Source: Methanobacterium_B sp963703015 (GTDB lineage Archaea; Methanobacteriota; Methanobacteria; Methanobacteriales; Methanobacteriaceae). From it: a stretch of 64,000 bases of DNA. The stretch spans positions 1-64,000 of the forward strand of contig OY969779.1 of assembly GCA_963703015.1 (NCBI GenBank). The letters are read 5' to 3'. The notes under the pieces were generated by a model, which saw nothing but the letters and a program-made list of their open reading frames with translations, had not been told where the DNA came from and searched no databases. The translations under genes were made by a program, and so were the position numbers. Of the stretch, positions 19,409 to 28,500 are shown one piece after another (the stretch's first letter is position 1; each line of letters opens with the position of its first letter).

Positions 19409-19915
19409 ATGATTATCCGTACAGAGAAAATTGAGGATCATGAAGCAGTGAGGGAAGTGAATCTTAAGGCATTTCCAACCGATGTTGAAGCCACCCTAGT
19501 CGAGAAACTACGAATTTCTATGGATGTAATTTCATTGGTGGCTGTTTGTGACGATAAAGTGGTTGGCCATATCCTTTTCAGTCCATTAACCATTGAAAAT
19601 GATGAAGAATCGTTACCAGCACTTATACTGGCACCCATAGCAGTTTTACCAGAATATCAAAAACAAGGCATAGGAACCAAACTTGTTGAAAGTGGGATCA
19701 TTGAATGTAAAAATCAAAATCATTCTATTATAATATTGGTGGGACATCCTGAATATTATCCTAGATTTGGCTTCAAATCTGCAGAAAAAAACGGAATACA
19801 ACATCCATTTGAAGTTCCTGAAGATGTTTTTATGGTGTATGAACTGGTACCTGATGTCCTAAGAAATGTAAATGGTGTTCTTAAGTACTCAGAGCCCTTT
19901 GAAGAATTCTTTTAA
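19409..19915 (+). CDS. GNAT-family N-acetyltransferase
   Basis: An enzyme of about 168 residues that moves an acetyl group from acetyl-CoA to an amine. The acetyl-CoA loop is visible as VLPEYQKQGIGTKLVE (Q-x-x-G-I-G), with IILVGHPEYYPRFGF after it; this GHPEYYPRFGF stretch marks the YhbS-like branch. The ATG at 19409 gives a natural start (MIIRTEKIED); two TTG codons just upstream are alternatives. A TATA-like TTATATAAAT lies near 19352. Substrate unknown. Confidence 0.85.
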   Translation: MIIRTEKIEDHEAVREVNLKAFPTDVEATLVEKLRISMDVISLVAVCDDKVVGHILFSPLTIENDEESLPALILAPIAVLPEYQKQGIGTKLVESGIIECKNQNHSIIILVGHPEYYPRFGFKSAEKNGIQHPFEVPEDVFMVYELVPDVLRNVNGVLKYSEPFEEFF

Positions 19916-20067
19916 GATTACCATAACCATGCAGGAAACTGTATAATCATGCTTATTTTAACTTCCTAACTTTTTTTCTGGGATCAATGTTTAAAAAAAG
20001 TATCTTCAGAGTATATAATTATTGACTCATTCAAGCTTAAAAAAAAGAAAAAAGGAGGGATATTGGA

Positions 20068-21405
20068 TTATCCTGGTAAATTTTGGGAATCTGATTGTAT
20101 ATGTTCACAGAGGCTGACTATTTTATTCATTGAATCCATGTGGTTTATAGCCCATCCCATTGCTTCTCCACACCATACAGCATAGTTGAAACCATACTCT
20201 GCCCATTGCCAGAACTGATACCATTTTGGATGTGGTTTTGCTGGTTCTTGTGGAAAACCTGACATATCAATATCATATATCTCATCCAGATAGGTTCCAG
20301 AACGGTTCGAAGCCACTTCTTCAGGCATGGGTTGAGTTGAAGGTGGAACATCGTTAACACCAATTACGTTGCATGACCTAGTTGTATTTGTATTGTTAGT
20401 CTTGTTACTAGGAACACCCTTCGGTCCAGTTGTATTTTTAAGCATGTTTATTGAGTTGATATTGTTTAAACTCTTGTTTAGAGTGTTATTAAGATTTGCT
20501 GTGTTATTTAAAGTTTGATTTATAGAATTATTGCCTGTCTCGTTTGTTTTGTTAATAACAACCATTTTTGCCGCTGTTAAAGTAGAGCAATTTGTGGGCA
20601 TGGTGCTTCTGTAGGTTAACTCTGCATTCATGATGATCAAACGATTATCTATTTTTCCAGATTCTACATTTATACCTGAACTACTTGCAGCCACTACTCC
20701 TGTGCAAATACCTATAGCTATTGTGGTACCTACTATCGCTCCTGTAATAACTAAACATACTATTAACACCGGTGAAAATGCTCCTGCAGTACTTGCAGTA
20801 GCTACACCTGCAATTGTAGTTATGATTCCACAGATACCTGATGCTGCACCTAGAACAACTGCTGCTATGGTGTATGCGGCCTGTAAACTTGTGCTTAATG
20901 AGTTGGGTATTGAAATTCTGGACTTGGCAAGGGATGCTGAGCTATAAGCTTCATTCAGTTCACTTGTGGGCATGTAACGGTAGTCAATATCTCCACTTAT
21001 GGGGTTTCCACTGAAATATCCCGTATTATTATCGTAATTAGCTTTGCTCACTTGTATGTTCTTATCATCCACATCGTTGTAGCTCACAACAAACTTCTCA
21101 AGAGCCTTCCAGTAATTCCAAAAGTTTGTGATTGGAGATGGATAGTCATCTTTATAATCATCCCACTTGGGACAATTCAATGGATATGCGATAAATTTTG
21201 AAGTTGTGTTGTTAACTGTTGTGTTGTTAACTTTATTTGCAGCCGTTGCTTTAAGCAGGTCTGCTGTTGTATTCTCTGAAACAGTGATACTATTATTGAC
21301 GGCTTGTGAATTATTTAATAATATTGCATTTGCACTCAAACCACCAATACTGTACTGTAACATTAAACATATGATTAATATCCCCAGGATGGGACGTACA
21401 TTCAT
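20068..21405 (-). CDS. Secreted Asn/Thr-rich surface protein with a Gly-rich membrane hairpin
   Basis: A 445-residue protein with a signal peptide (residues 1 to about 26) and many N-x-T/S sites, typical of glycosylated archaeal surface proteins. Residues about 175-245 are two long helices rich in Gly, Ala and Ile (VVLGAASGICGIITTIAG and later segments). An Asn-rich linker follows, and a C-terminal region with several Trp and Tyr (KWYQFWQWAEYGFNYAVW). GAGGTGAT precedes the ATG. I do not recognise a family; it could be an adhesin-like or pore-forming surface protein. Confidence 0.6.
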   Translation of the reverse strand: MNVRPILGILIICLMLQYSIGGLSANAILLNNSQAVNNSITVSENTTADLLKATAANKVNNTTVNNTTSKFIAYPLNCPKWDDYKDDYPSPITNFWNYWKALEKFVVSYNDVDDKNIQVSKANYDNNTGYFSGNPISGDIDYRYMPTSELNEAYSSASLAKSRISIPNSLSTSLQAAYTIAAVVLGAASGICGIITTIAGVATASTAGAFSPVLIVCLVITGAIVGTTIAIGICTGVVAASSSGINVESGKIDNRLIIMNAELTYRSTMPTNCSTLTAAKMVVINKTNETGNNSINQTLNNTANLNNTLNKSLNNINSINMLKNTTGPKGVPSNKTNNTNTTRSCNVIGVNDVPPSTQPMPEEVASNRSGTYLDEIYDIDMSGFPQEPAKPHPKWYQFWQWAEYGFNYAVWCGEAMGWAINHMDSMNKIVSLCEHIQSDSQNLPG

Positions 21406-21765
21406 TGTATCACCTCACATCGAATAACTCTCAAGGAATTCCTTAGTCGTTAGCTTTGAAATCCTTAAGGGAATTGGACTAATTCTTTAAAGTCAACCTT
21501 CGTTTATCAGGATTAAATTTAATTTGTAGAGCTATTAGATGCGTTATAATGCTTCATAATCTTTTTAGCTGCTTAAATTTTTTGCACATATTTTCGTAAA
21601 TTTAATTTTGAAAATTTATTTTAGTATTATTACGTAGTTTATTTTTGTCTCGGCAGTTTTTTGATCCAGTTTCTCCTCCATTATTCACCTTCTTTTAGGT
21701 ATTTGTTTAGAAATTTTTCAGATTTTTTTTATTATTAAAACCGAAGTTTCCCTTTAAAAGTTGTG

Positions 21766-21778
21766 TTATATAAATATA
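21766..21778 (+). promoter_or_regulatory. Probable TATA box of the NRPS locus regulators
   Basis: TTATATAAATATA is the strongest box A in the intergenic region. It would give transcription from about 21803 and a leader of about 175 bases before the STAS gene, containing two dyads. Confidence 0.4.
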
Positions 21779-21817
21779 TCGATCATAAAAAAAATTTGAT
21801 GATTGGTTAGATTTTTT

Positions 21818-21848
21818 TATCCCAATTTTTGGGATAGTTCTGTGAACT
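21818..21848 (+). promoter_or_regulatory. Two adjacent dyads in the leader of the STAS gene
   Basis: TATCCCAA-TTT-TTGGGATA (21818-21836) is a perfect eight-base inverted repeat. It abuts AGTTC-TGT-GAACT (21836-21848), a perfect five-base inverted repeat. They could form RNA hairpins or bind a dimeric regulator. Their place between promoter and first gene suggests control of the locus, but this is inference. Confidence 0.4.
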
Positions 21849-21979
21849 AGATCAAACTGGGACTAGAAATAGAAATTATTTATTAATAAACTGTACAATA
21901 GTTCATGATAATAATTGATGCTAGTAAAATGATAATAGGTATGATAAAAAAAATCTAGAAATCTATGGAGAGTTAAATC

Positions 21980-22282
21980 ATGGATATAGTTAAAATGTTG
22001 GATGAAGATAGGTTGATAATTAAATTAAATGGACGATTAGACACCAATACTGCACCAGAGTTAGAGGAAATGTTAAAAAAAGATATTAGTGGTGTGAAGG
22101 ATTTAACTTTGGATTTTAATGATCTCGTTTATATTTCAAGTGCAGGGCTTCGTGTTGTTCTTTCAACCCAAAAAATAATGAAAAATCAGGGTAAGATGAC
22201 AATTGAAAATGTGAATGATCTCATCATGGAAGTTTTTGAAGCAACAGGATTTGTTAATATTTTAACCATTAAAAATTCATAA
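21980..22282 (+). CDS. STAS-domain anti-sigma factor antagonist-like protein
   Basis: A 100-residue stand-alone STAS domain like SpoIIAA/RsbV. The phosphorylation site is YISSAGLRVV, with Ser54 the likely target, preceded by the typical strand LDFNDLVY. In bacteria such a protein, when dephosphorylated, binds an RsbW-type kinase and frees its captive partner. GGAG lies nine bases before the ATG. It is followed 20 bases later by an RsbW-like gene and then a SpoIIE-type phosphatase, giving a complete partner-switching set upstream of the NRPS. The final target in an archaeon cannot be a sigma factor. Confidence 0.88.
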   Translation: MDIVKMLDEDRLIIKLNGRLDTNTAPELEEMLKKDISGVKDLTLDFNDLVYISSAGLRVVLSTQKIMKNQGKMTIENVNDLIMEVFEATGFVNILTIKNS

Positions 22283-22302
22283 ATTAAAGGAAAAAAATAT
22301 TT

Positions 22303-22716
22303 ATGCACAAACTAATATTGACTGCTAAAATAGAGAATCTTAATAAGGTATTTGATTTTCTTGATGCACAATTAAGCTCTTTAGCTTATAATATGAAAGC
22401 TAAGCTTCAGCTAGAGCTTTCAATTGAAGAAGCTTATGTGAATATATCTAAGTACGCCTACACATCTGATAAAGGTGAAGTTGAGATATTAAGTAGTGTT
22501 GATGAAGATCCTTTACAGATAACAGTGCAGTTTGTTGATTCTGGAATACCTTACAATCCTTTAAAAACTGAAGATCCCGATCTATTCACGGATACTGAGG
22601 AAAAAGAACTTGGAGGACTGGGAATTTTTTTAATTAAAAAGAATGTAGATAATATAAAATACAAATACCATAATGGAAAGAATATTTTAACCCTTCAAAA
22701 GAAATTAGATGATTAA
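22303..22716 (+). CDS. RsbW-like serine kinase ATPase
   Basis: A 137-residue GHKL ATPase like RsbW/SpoIIAB, expected to phosphorylate the STAS protein encoded just upstream. The N-box is SIEEAYVNISKYAY (Glu42, Asn47), the G1 box VDSGIPYNP (Asp79, Gly81), and the G2 box ELGGLGIFLIKK (104-107); all are intact. Length is normal for the family. It is 20 bases after the STAS gene, with AAAGGA before the ATG, so the two are co-transcribed. Confidence 0.88.
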   Translation: MHKLILTAKIENLNKVFDFLDAQLSSLAYNMKAKLQLELSIEEAYVNISKYAYTSDKGEVEILSSVDEDPLQITVQFVDSGIPYNPLKTEDPDLFTDTEEKELGGLGIFLIKKNVDNIKYKYHNGKNILTLQKKLDD

Positions 22717-22846
22717 ATATTAAAATATCATATATAACATATTCATATGGATAATCCAGTGAATATTAATAAGTTTTACAGGTATGATGGGTTGATACCA
22801 TTTAAAAAAGGATAATTTTTGCACTGTTAAAAAAATTGGAGAAGAA

Positions 22847-24769
22847 ATGAACGATTCACCTACCTTGAAGGATAAGGTCACTAGACTGATTATTTGCAGT
22901 GTTATTTTGTTTTCATTCAAATACATCTTTCACTACATATTTCCCATCATACCCATATCAGAACTGGGTCCTGCAAGTGCTTTACCCCCAATCTTTGGTC
23001 TCATGTTCGGTCCGTGGGGTGCTGGAGGAGCAGCACTTGGATATTTGATATCGGAAGTTGTTGCAGGGTACCCACCTGAAATATATATTATAAGCTTTTT
23101 TGTACAGTTTTTATACGGTTACATACCTTACAAATTATGGTACACACTGGGCATTCATAAAACCAATAGTTTGCCACGTTTAAACACGGTTAACAACCTG
23201 ATTAAGTTTGTTTCTATCATGTTCATTACTTCATTTGTTGTAGCAGGTTTGTTAGGAGTTTTAATGGATGGGCTGGGTATCTATGACCTGGTTTCATATA
23301 CAACACTCGTATTTGCATTTAACAACTTTGATTTTGCCATAATGTTAGGCACTTTAATCATAATTGGAGCCAATATTTACGGTATTAAAATGATTAAACC
23401 CGATACAACGGTAAAATCCAGAATAGATCCAAGGATATATAAATGGATTGGAATCATCGCACTAATTTCAGGTGCATTTAATGTTTTTTACTCGACACAA
23501 AATGGTCCTGACATACTGGGATGGGCTGCAGGAATTATTTGTTACAGCCTGGTACTGGCCTACATATTAAAACCAGTTACCAAGGAAGTGAAAATAAAAA
23601 AGACATCCATCAAAGTTTCATTAACAGAAAGACTCATTGTTATCTTTATTATTATAGGTGCCATAATTGCAATGATAAATGGGATCAGAACCATTCTTAC
23701 AATCTCGTACATGAGTGAAATGGAGTTCTGGCAGACTGTTTATTTGAATATCACCTTGACCCTTTCATTTTTCTATTTATCATCCATAGGTTTTCTTTGG
23801 TACATCGAAAGAAACATCACAACTCCCATAGAGTCCATATCAGACATTGTTAAAAACTATGTTTCTGACCATAAAGGTCTGGGAAACAGTGCAAATGTAA
23901 TATCCACGTGTGAACAGTATGCAACAGAAAATACAGAAATTGGAATATTGGCAGGGGCATTCCAAAAAATGATCAGGGACGTTAAAATTTATACAAACAA
24001 CCTGCAGCGAGTTACAGCAGAAAAACAGAAAATAAACACGGAATTGAATGTTGCAAGACGGATACAAATTGATATGCTGCCAAGAAACTTCCCAGAAAAC
24101 CCTGACGCGGAGGGTTATGATGTTTATGCAACAACCAAACCTGCCAAGGAAGTGGGTGGAGATTTTTATGATTTTTTCAAGATAGATGATGATAGACTGG
24201 CAGTTGTTATTGCAGATGTTTCAGGAAAGGGAGTGCCTGCAGCACTGTTCATGGTAATTGCAAAAACATTGATTAAAAACTACACACAACTTGGAAAAAG
24301 TCCTGAAGAAGTTTTTACAACGGTTAACAACCAATTATGTGATGGTAATGATGAAAACATGTTTGTAACAGCATGGATGGGTGTGCTGGAAATTGAAACA
24401 GGAAAATTTACCTACGTAAATGCAGGACACACCACACCCCTTCTAAAACATGCAGACCAAGATTACAAATGGTTTAAATCCGAACCAGGATTTGTTCTGG
24501 CGGGTATGGAAAATATTGAGTACCATCAAAGGGAGTGTTACCTACATCCCGGTGACAGAATATACCTCTACACCGATGGTGTGACAGAATCCATTAACAG
24601 TGACAATGAACTCTTTGGTACTTCACGGCTCATAACAGTCATGAACAGAATCAAGGATCCAAGCCTTCGTGAACAGTTATCCTATGTTAAGGAAAAAATT
24701 GATCTCTTCGCAAAGGGAAGAAAGCAGTTTGATGACATTACCATGATTATAATGGAATATAAAAACTGA
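22847..24769 (+). CDS. Membrane-bound SpoIIE/RsbU-type serine phosphatase
   Basis: A 640-residue protein expected to dephosphorylate the STAS protein. The N-terminal part (about 1-320) has about seven to nine membrane helices, with a Gly/Ala/Pro-rich segment (LGPASALPPIFGLMFGPWG) reminiscent of substrate-binding S components of vitamin transporters; it may sense a small molecule. A HAMP-like linker and coiled coil follow (about 325-410). The PP2C-type domain is intact: VGGDFYDF (Gly437-Asp439), IADVSGKG, YTDGVTE and DDITM supply the metal-binding acids. GGAG precedes the ATG. It closes the partner-switching set. Confidence 0.9.
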   Translation: MNDSPTLKDKVTRLIICSVILFSFKYIFHYIFPIIPISELGPASALPPIFGLMFGPWGAGGAALGYLISEVVAGYPPEIYIISFFVQFLYGYIPYKLWYTLGIHKTNSLPRLNTVNNLIKFVSIMFITSFVVAGLLGVLMDGLGIYDLVSYTTLVFAFNNFDFAIMLGTLIIIGANIYGIKMIKPDTTVKSRIDPRIYKWIGIIALISGAFNVFYSTQNGPDILGWAAGIICYSLVLAYILKPVTKEVKIKKTSIKVSLTERLIVIFIIIGAIIAMINGIRTILTISYMSEMEFWQTVYLNITLTLSFFYLSSIGFLWYIERNITTPIESISDIVKNYVSDHKGLGNSANVISTCEQYATENTEIGILAGAFQKMIRDVKIYTNNLQRVTAEKQKINTELNVARRIQIDMLPRNFPENPDAEGYDVYATTKPAKEVGGDFYDFFKIDDDRLAVVIADVSGKGVPAALFMVIAKTLIKNYTQLGKSPEEVFTTVNNQLCDGNDENMFVTAWMGVLEIETGKFTYVNAGHTTPLLKHADQDYKWFKSEPGFVLAGMENIEYHQRECYLHPGDRIYLYTDGVTESINSDNELFGTSRLITVMNRIKDPSLREQLSYVKEKIDLFAKGRKQFDDITMIIMEYKN

Positions 24770-24802
24770 TTAGTCTCATAAAATATGAAACAAATAGAAT
24801 CA

Positions 24803-24836
24803 CAATATATTTAAAGTTTGTATGAATATTTAAATA
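24803..24836 (+). promoter_or_regulatory. Possible second promoter, upstream of the transferase-NRPS genes
   Basis: Two TATA-like stretches (ATATATTTAAAG and ATATTTAAATA) lie in the 127 bases between the phosphatase and transferase genes. Transcription from here would separate the biosynthetic genes from the regulators. Weak evidence in AT-rich sequence. Confidence 0.3.
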
Positions 24837-24911
24837 CAATCATGATTAATCTCATTAAATTTTCAATACTAATGCAAAATAATGGATTCATAACGATTGA
24901 AAGTGAAAAAC

Positions 24912-25574
24912 ATGCTCTTATATTATATGGATGTATCAGAACTGGACTATGATAAGCTCCATGGTTCTGTTTCACAGGCCAGGATCGTAAGATCCTCCAA
25001 ATATTTCCATCAAAGGGATAAAAAAATGTGTATTGGTGTTGAAATCCTTTTAAATTATTTACTAAATAAAATTGGTGTGGATAATCCCATATTTGATTCT
25101 GATGAATATGGTAAGCCCTACATTAAAAATTATTCTGATGTTCATTTTAATCTCACACATTCCCAAAATTATGTGGCATGCGCAATTTCTAATTCTCCTG
25201 TTGGTGTGGACATTGAACACATCCATGACGTGGATCTGGAACTTGCAAAAAAATATTTCCACGACCAAGAATATGAATATGTTAAAAACTACCAGCAAAA
25301 GAATGCTTTTTTTGAATTATGGGTATTAAAAGAGAGTTATATGAAAATGACTGGCCTGGGATTCAGGTTAGGCCTCGATGAATTCATGGTTGAAATAGAT
25401 GATTTGGATATCAACTTAAAGCATGGAAAAATCAGCTGCAAATTAGGATTATGGAATGTTTGTGATGGAAACTACATGTTAGGTGTTTGTTCACAGACCA
25501 GTAGAGCTGAACCTGTTTTAATAAAGTTGGAAGATGTAATTGGCAGTGTAGATAAAAAAATAGTGGATGAATGA
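24912..25574 (+). CDS. 4'-phosphopantetheinyl transferase, Sfp type
   Basis: Transfers the phosphopantetheine arm of CoA to the serine of carrier domains, here surely those of the NRPS encoded next. Motifs: NLTHSQNYVACAIS, the metal-binding VGVDIEHI (Asp100, Glu102 from this start) and LWVLKESYMKMTGLG (Lys/Glu of W-x-x-KE). About 220 residues, normal for Sfp-type enzymes. I prefer the ATG at 24912, six bases after AGTGA; TTG 24897 and GTG 24903 are in frame upstream. Its stop overlaps the NRPS ATG in ATGA, so the two are translationally coupled. Confidence 0.9.
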   Translation: MLLYYMDVSELDYDKLHGSVSQARIVRSSKYFHQRDKKMCIGVEILLNYLLNKIGVDNPIFDSDEYGKPYIKNYSDVHFNLTHSQNYVACAISNSPVGVDIEHIHDVDLELAKKYFHDQEYEYVKNYQQKNAFFELWVLKESYMKMTGLGFRLGLDEFMVEIDDLDINLKHGKISCKLGLWNVCDGNYMLGVCSQTSRAEPVLIKLEDVIGSVDKKIVDE

Positions 25575-28500
25575 ATTTAAAGGAGTTGATGGTTTTGAAT
25601 TGCTTTGAACTATCCAATGCACAAAAAAGAACAATAATCACCGAAATTAACAATCCTGGTAACGAAGCTTATATTATTTCGTTTAAAACAAGATTTGTCC
25701 TGGATGATGAAAAATACGTGAAAAATGCACTGGAAAAGGTGATAAGTGGAAATCTTAATTTACGCATGAAAAAAGATAAAAATATGAATTTCATGCAGTA
25801 CCAAGAGGATAATAAGGACTTACTTGAGAGTTTAGACCTTTCAGATAGGGATGATGCTGAAATTGAAGCCTTTATCCATAAATTTTCAAAAAAACCCTTT
25901 AAAGAAATATTTGATGCACCCCTTTACAGATTCGCACTCATTAAAACTCAAAGAGAATTAATAGTCGTAGGTAGTGTCCATCATCTCATCATGGATGGAA
26001 CATCCATCAACATTTTCAACACAAATCTTAAAAATTGTGTGACGGCCCTTAAAAATGGTGAAGAATACCATCCACCCAATATTTCATATGAAACCTACGT
26101 TAAAAAAGAAAGGGAATATCTTAAAAGTGAAGCTGCAGCCAAAGACGAGAAATTTTGGCTCGATAACCTTGAAGGTTACTCTAAAGACTGGTATTCATCT
26201 GATAATCATGATATTAACAGGAAGAGTTACAATATTGAACCAGAATTAACAGAAAAATTGAAGGATCTCTCCACCATTTATGGGGTGCGCATATCTCCAT
26301 TTGTACTTTCCCTATCTGTTGTATCCCTCTACTTCACCAAAAGTATGCAGACCAAGGATATGGTGTGGAACACAGTGTACCATGGCCGGGATTTTGGAGA
26401 AGATGTTCAAGCCATGATGGGAATGTTCGTAAATATGATGCCCCTGAGGCTTAAATACGACAAAAACATGACCTTTAAAGATTTGTTGTTGTACACCAAA
26501 TCTGTCCTTAAAAATGGTCTTATCCATGGAAAACTATCCTTCAATGAGTATGGTTCCAAACTTCAACAAATGGGCATGGAACCTGCCATGTTATCAATGT
26601 ACTCCATGGTATCCAATTCAACAGCTACCAATACAGAATATATTCTTAACAATTCAACGAGTGAATTTCCATTCCACATCCGTGTAAATCCATCGTTAAA
26701 TGATGAAGATGGTTTACAACTATTAGAGATCGAATACAATACAGATTGTTTCCCCGGTACACAGGTATCCAATATTATAAAATCCCTAGAATCACTTTTT
26801 AGGGAAGTGGCCAACGATCCAAATAAAATTTTAGATGACATCGAAGTAGAATTAAGCGAATTCTACTCTGCTGAAAACTACTTCACAAACATGATGAAAC
26901 ACAGTAACGATGCAACAACCCTTTCAACAGATATAATAGGCCAGGAATCCACTGGAACAATTAATAAGTCCCAAATTTCTGTTAATAAATCTGATATTAA
27001 AGAGTTCAGTTTGGAAAACAACATCATTCCTGAAGATCTGTTCCTCTCAGCAACCCTTTTTACACTGGTTAAATTCGTATTCACCAAGGATATTTTGATC
27101 TCCATCCTCTCAAGCAACCAGTACCTTGGCCAAGAACTGCCATTTGCATTTAATATCGACACCTCAAAAACAGTGCAGAATTACCTAAAAGAAGTAAACT
27201 ACTTCGCATCTGAAGTTATGAGCTATGATTATTATCCCTTCACCAAAATTAAAGGTGAAAAATACATCCCCCCCGAAATTTTGTTTGGATATGGAGTGGC
27301 TGTCTTAAATAATGATCCAGATAAAAATTCCCATAAGGTTACTGTTTACATTGATGATGCTGCAGATGATGCTTTTAAAGTAACTCTTCACTACAACGAT
27401 GCACTCTACTCAAGGAATTTAGTGGATGCATTTTTAACAGGCATCACAACCAGCCTTGAGAATTTCATAAAAAATCCCGATAGAGTGTTAGCAGATATTT
27501 CCATGTTGAAGGAGGAAGCTAAATCTGATAGCTTTACAATTAAGCCTGTGGATGAACCTCTTTTAAACAAGTTGTTTGAAACACAGGTCCAGCTACATGG
27601 GGATGAAATTGCCTTAACTGCAACCGATGCAGAGTTAACCTACAACGAGTTAAACCAGAAATCCAATAAAATAGCTAATGCACTTATTAAACGTGGAGTT
27701 GATGTTGAAGACAGGATCATGTTCATGTTAAAACGTGACAGCCGTCTTATAGCAGCCATGCTGGGTATTGTAAAGGCGGGTTGTGCATTTATTCCTGTTG
27801 ATCCTGAATATCCTCCTGAAAGAATTAAACATTTTCTAGATGATAGCGATGCAAAATATATCATAACAGATGAAGATCTTCCCAACGCACTCAGTGTTGA
27901 TGAGTTACTCAGGGAAGAGAATGATGAAAATCCTACTCCAGTTTTAACCCCTGAAAATCTTTGTTTTATAATTTACACCTCAGGATCCACAGGCAAACCC
28001 AAGGGTGTGATGTTGACTCATGGAGGCATAACCAACTACATTTCGGCCCATCCACAAAACAGTCCAATACACGCCCTGGTAAACAGATCAACCAGGATGA
28101 TATCAATATCTACAGTGTCATTCATAGTGTTTCTGCGTGAGATCTTTGCAACCATCATGAATGGTATGCCTGTTGTATTTGCAAATGAGGAAGAATCTGT
28201 TAATCCATTGGAACTTGTTAAGCTCTTTGAAAAAACTGGTGCAGATGCCTTTGGTGCAACTCCAACTAGACTGTTGCAGTACCTTGAAATTGAAGAATTT
28301 CAGGCCATGGTTGCCAGATGTAAACTCATCATTGTTGGGGGTGAAACATTTCCTCCACAGCTTTACAACACACTATCTAAACATACACAGGCTTTGATCT
28401 ACAATTCATACGGTCCCACAGAGATAACAATTGCTTCCCATGGTAAACTCATCACAAGTGATGATATTTCAGCTGGTGAACCCCTGTTAAATGTTACGTA

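Larger units (their letters stand above)
21406..21979. other. Divergent intergenic region with dyads
   Basis: About 570 bases between the surface protein gene and the NRPS locus. The left part carries a perfect 12-base palindrome (AAGGAATTCCTT, 21433-21444) with a further CCTTAAGG about 25 bases on, close to the start of the surface protein gene. The right part holds the probable promoter and two dyads described separately. No gene seen. Confidence 0.5.

Noticed and set aside
21433..21479. AAGGAATTCCTT and CCTTAAGG palindromes as an attachment or insertion site
   Set aside because: No duplicated flank, integrase or foreign gene nearby; more likely chance or a regulator site, too weak to call alone.
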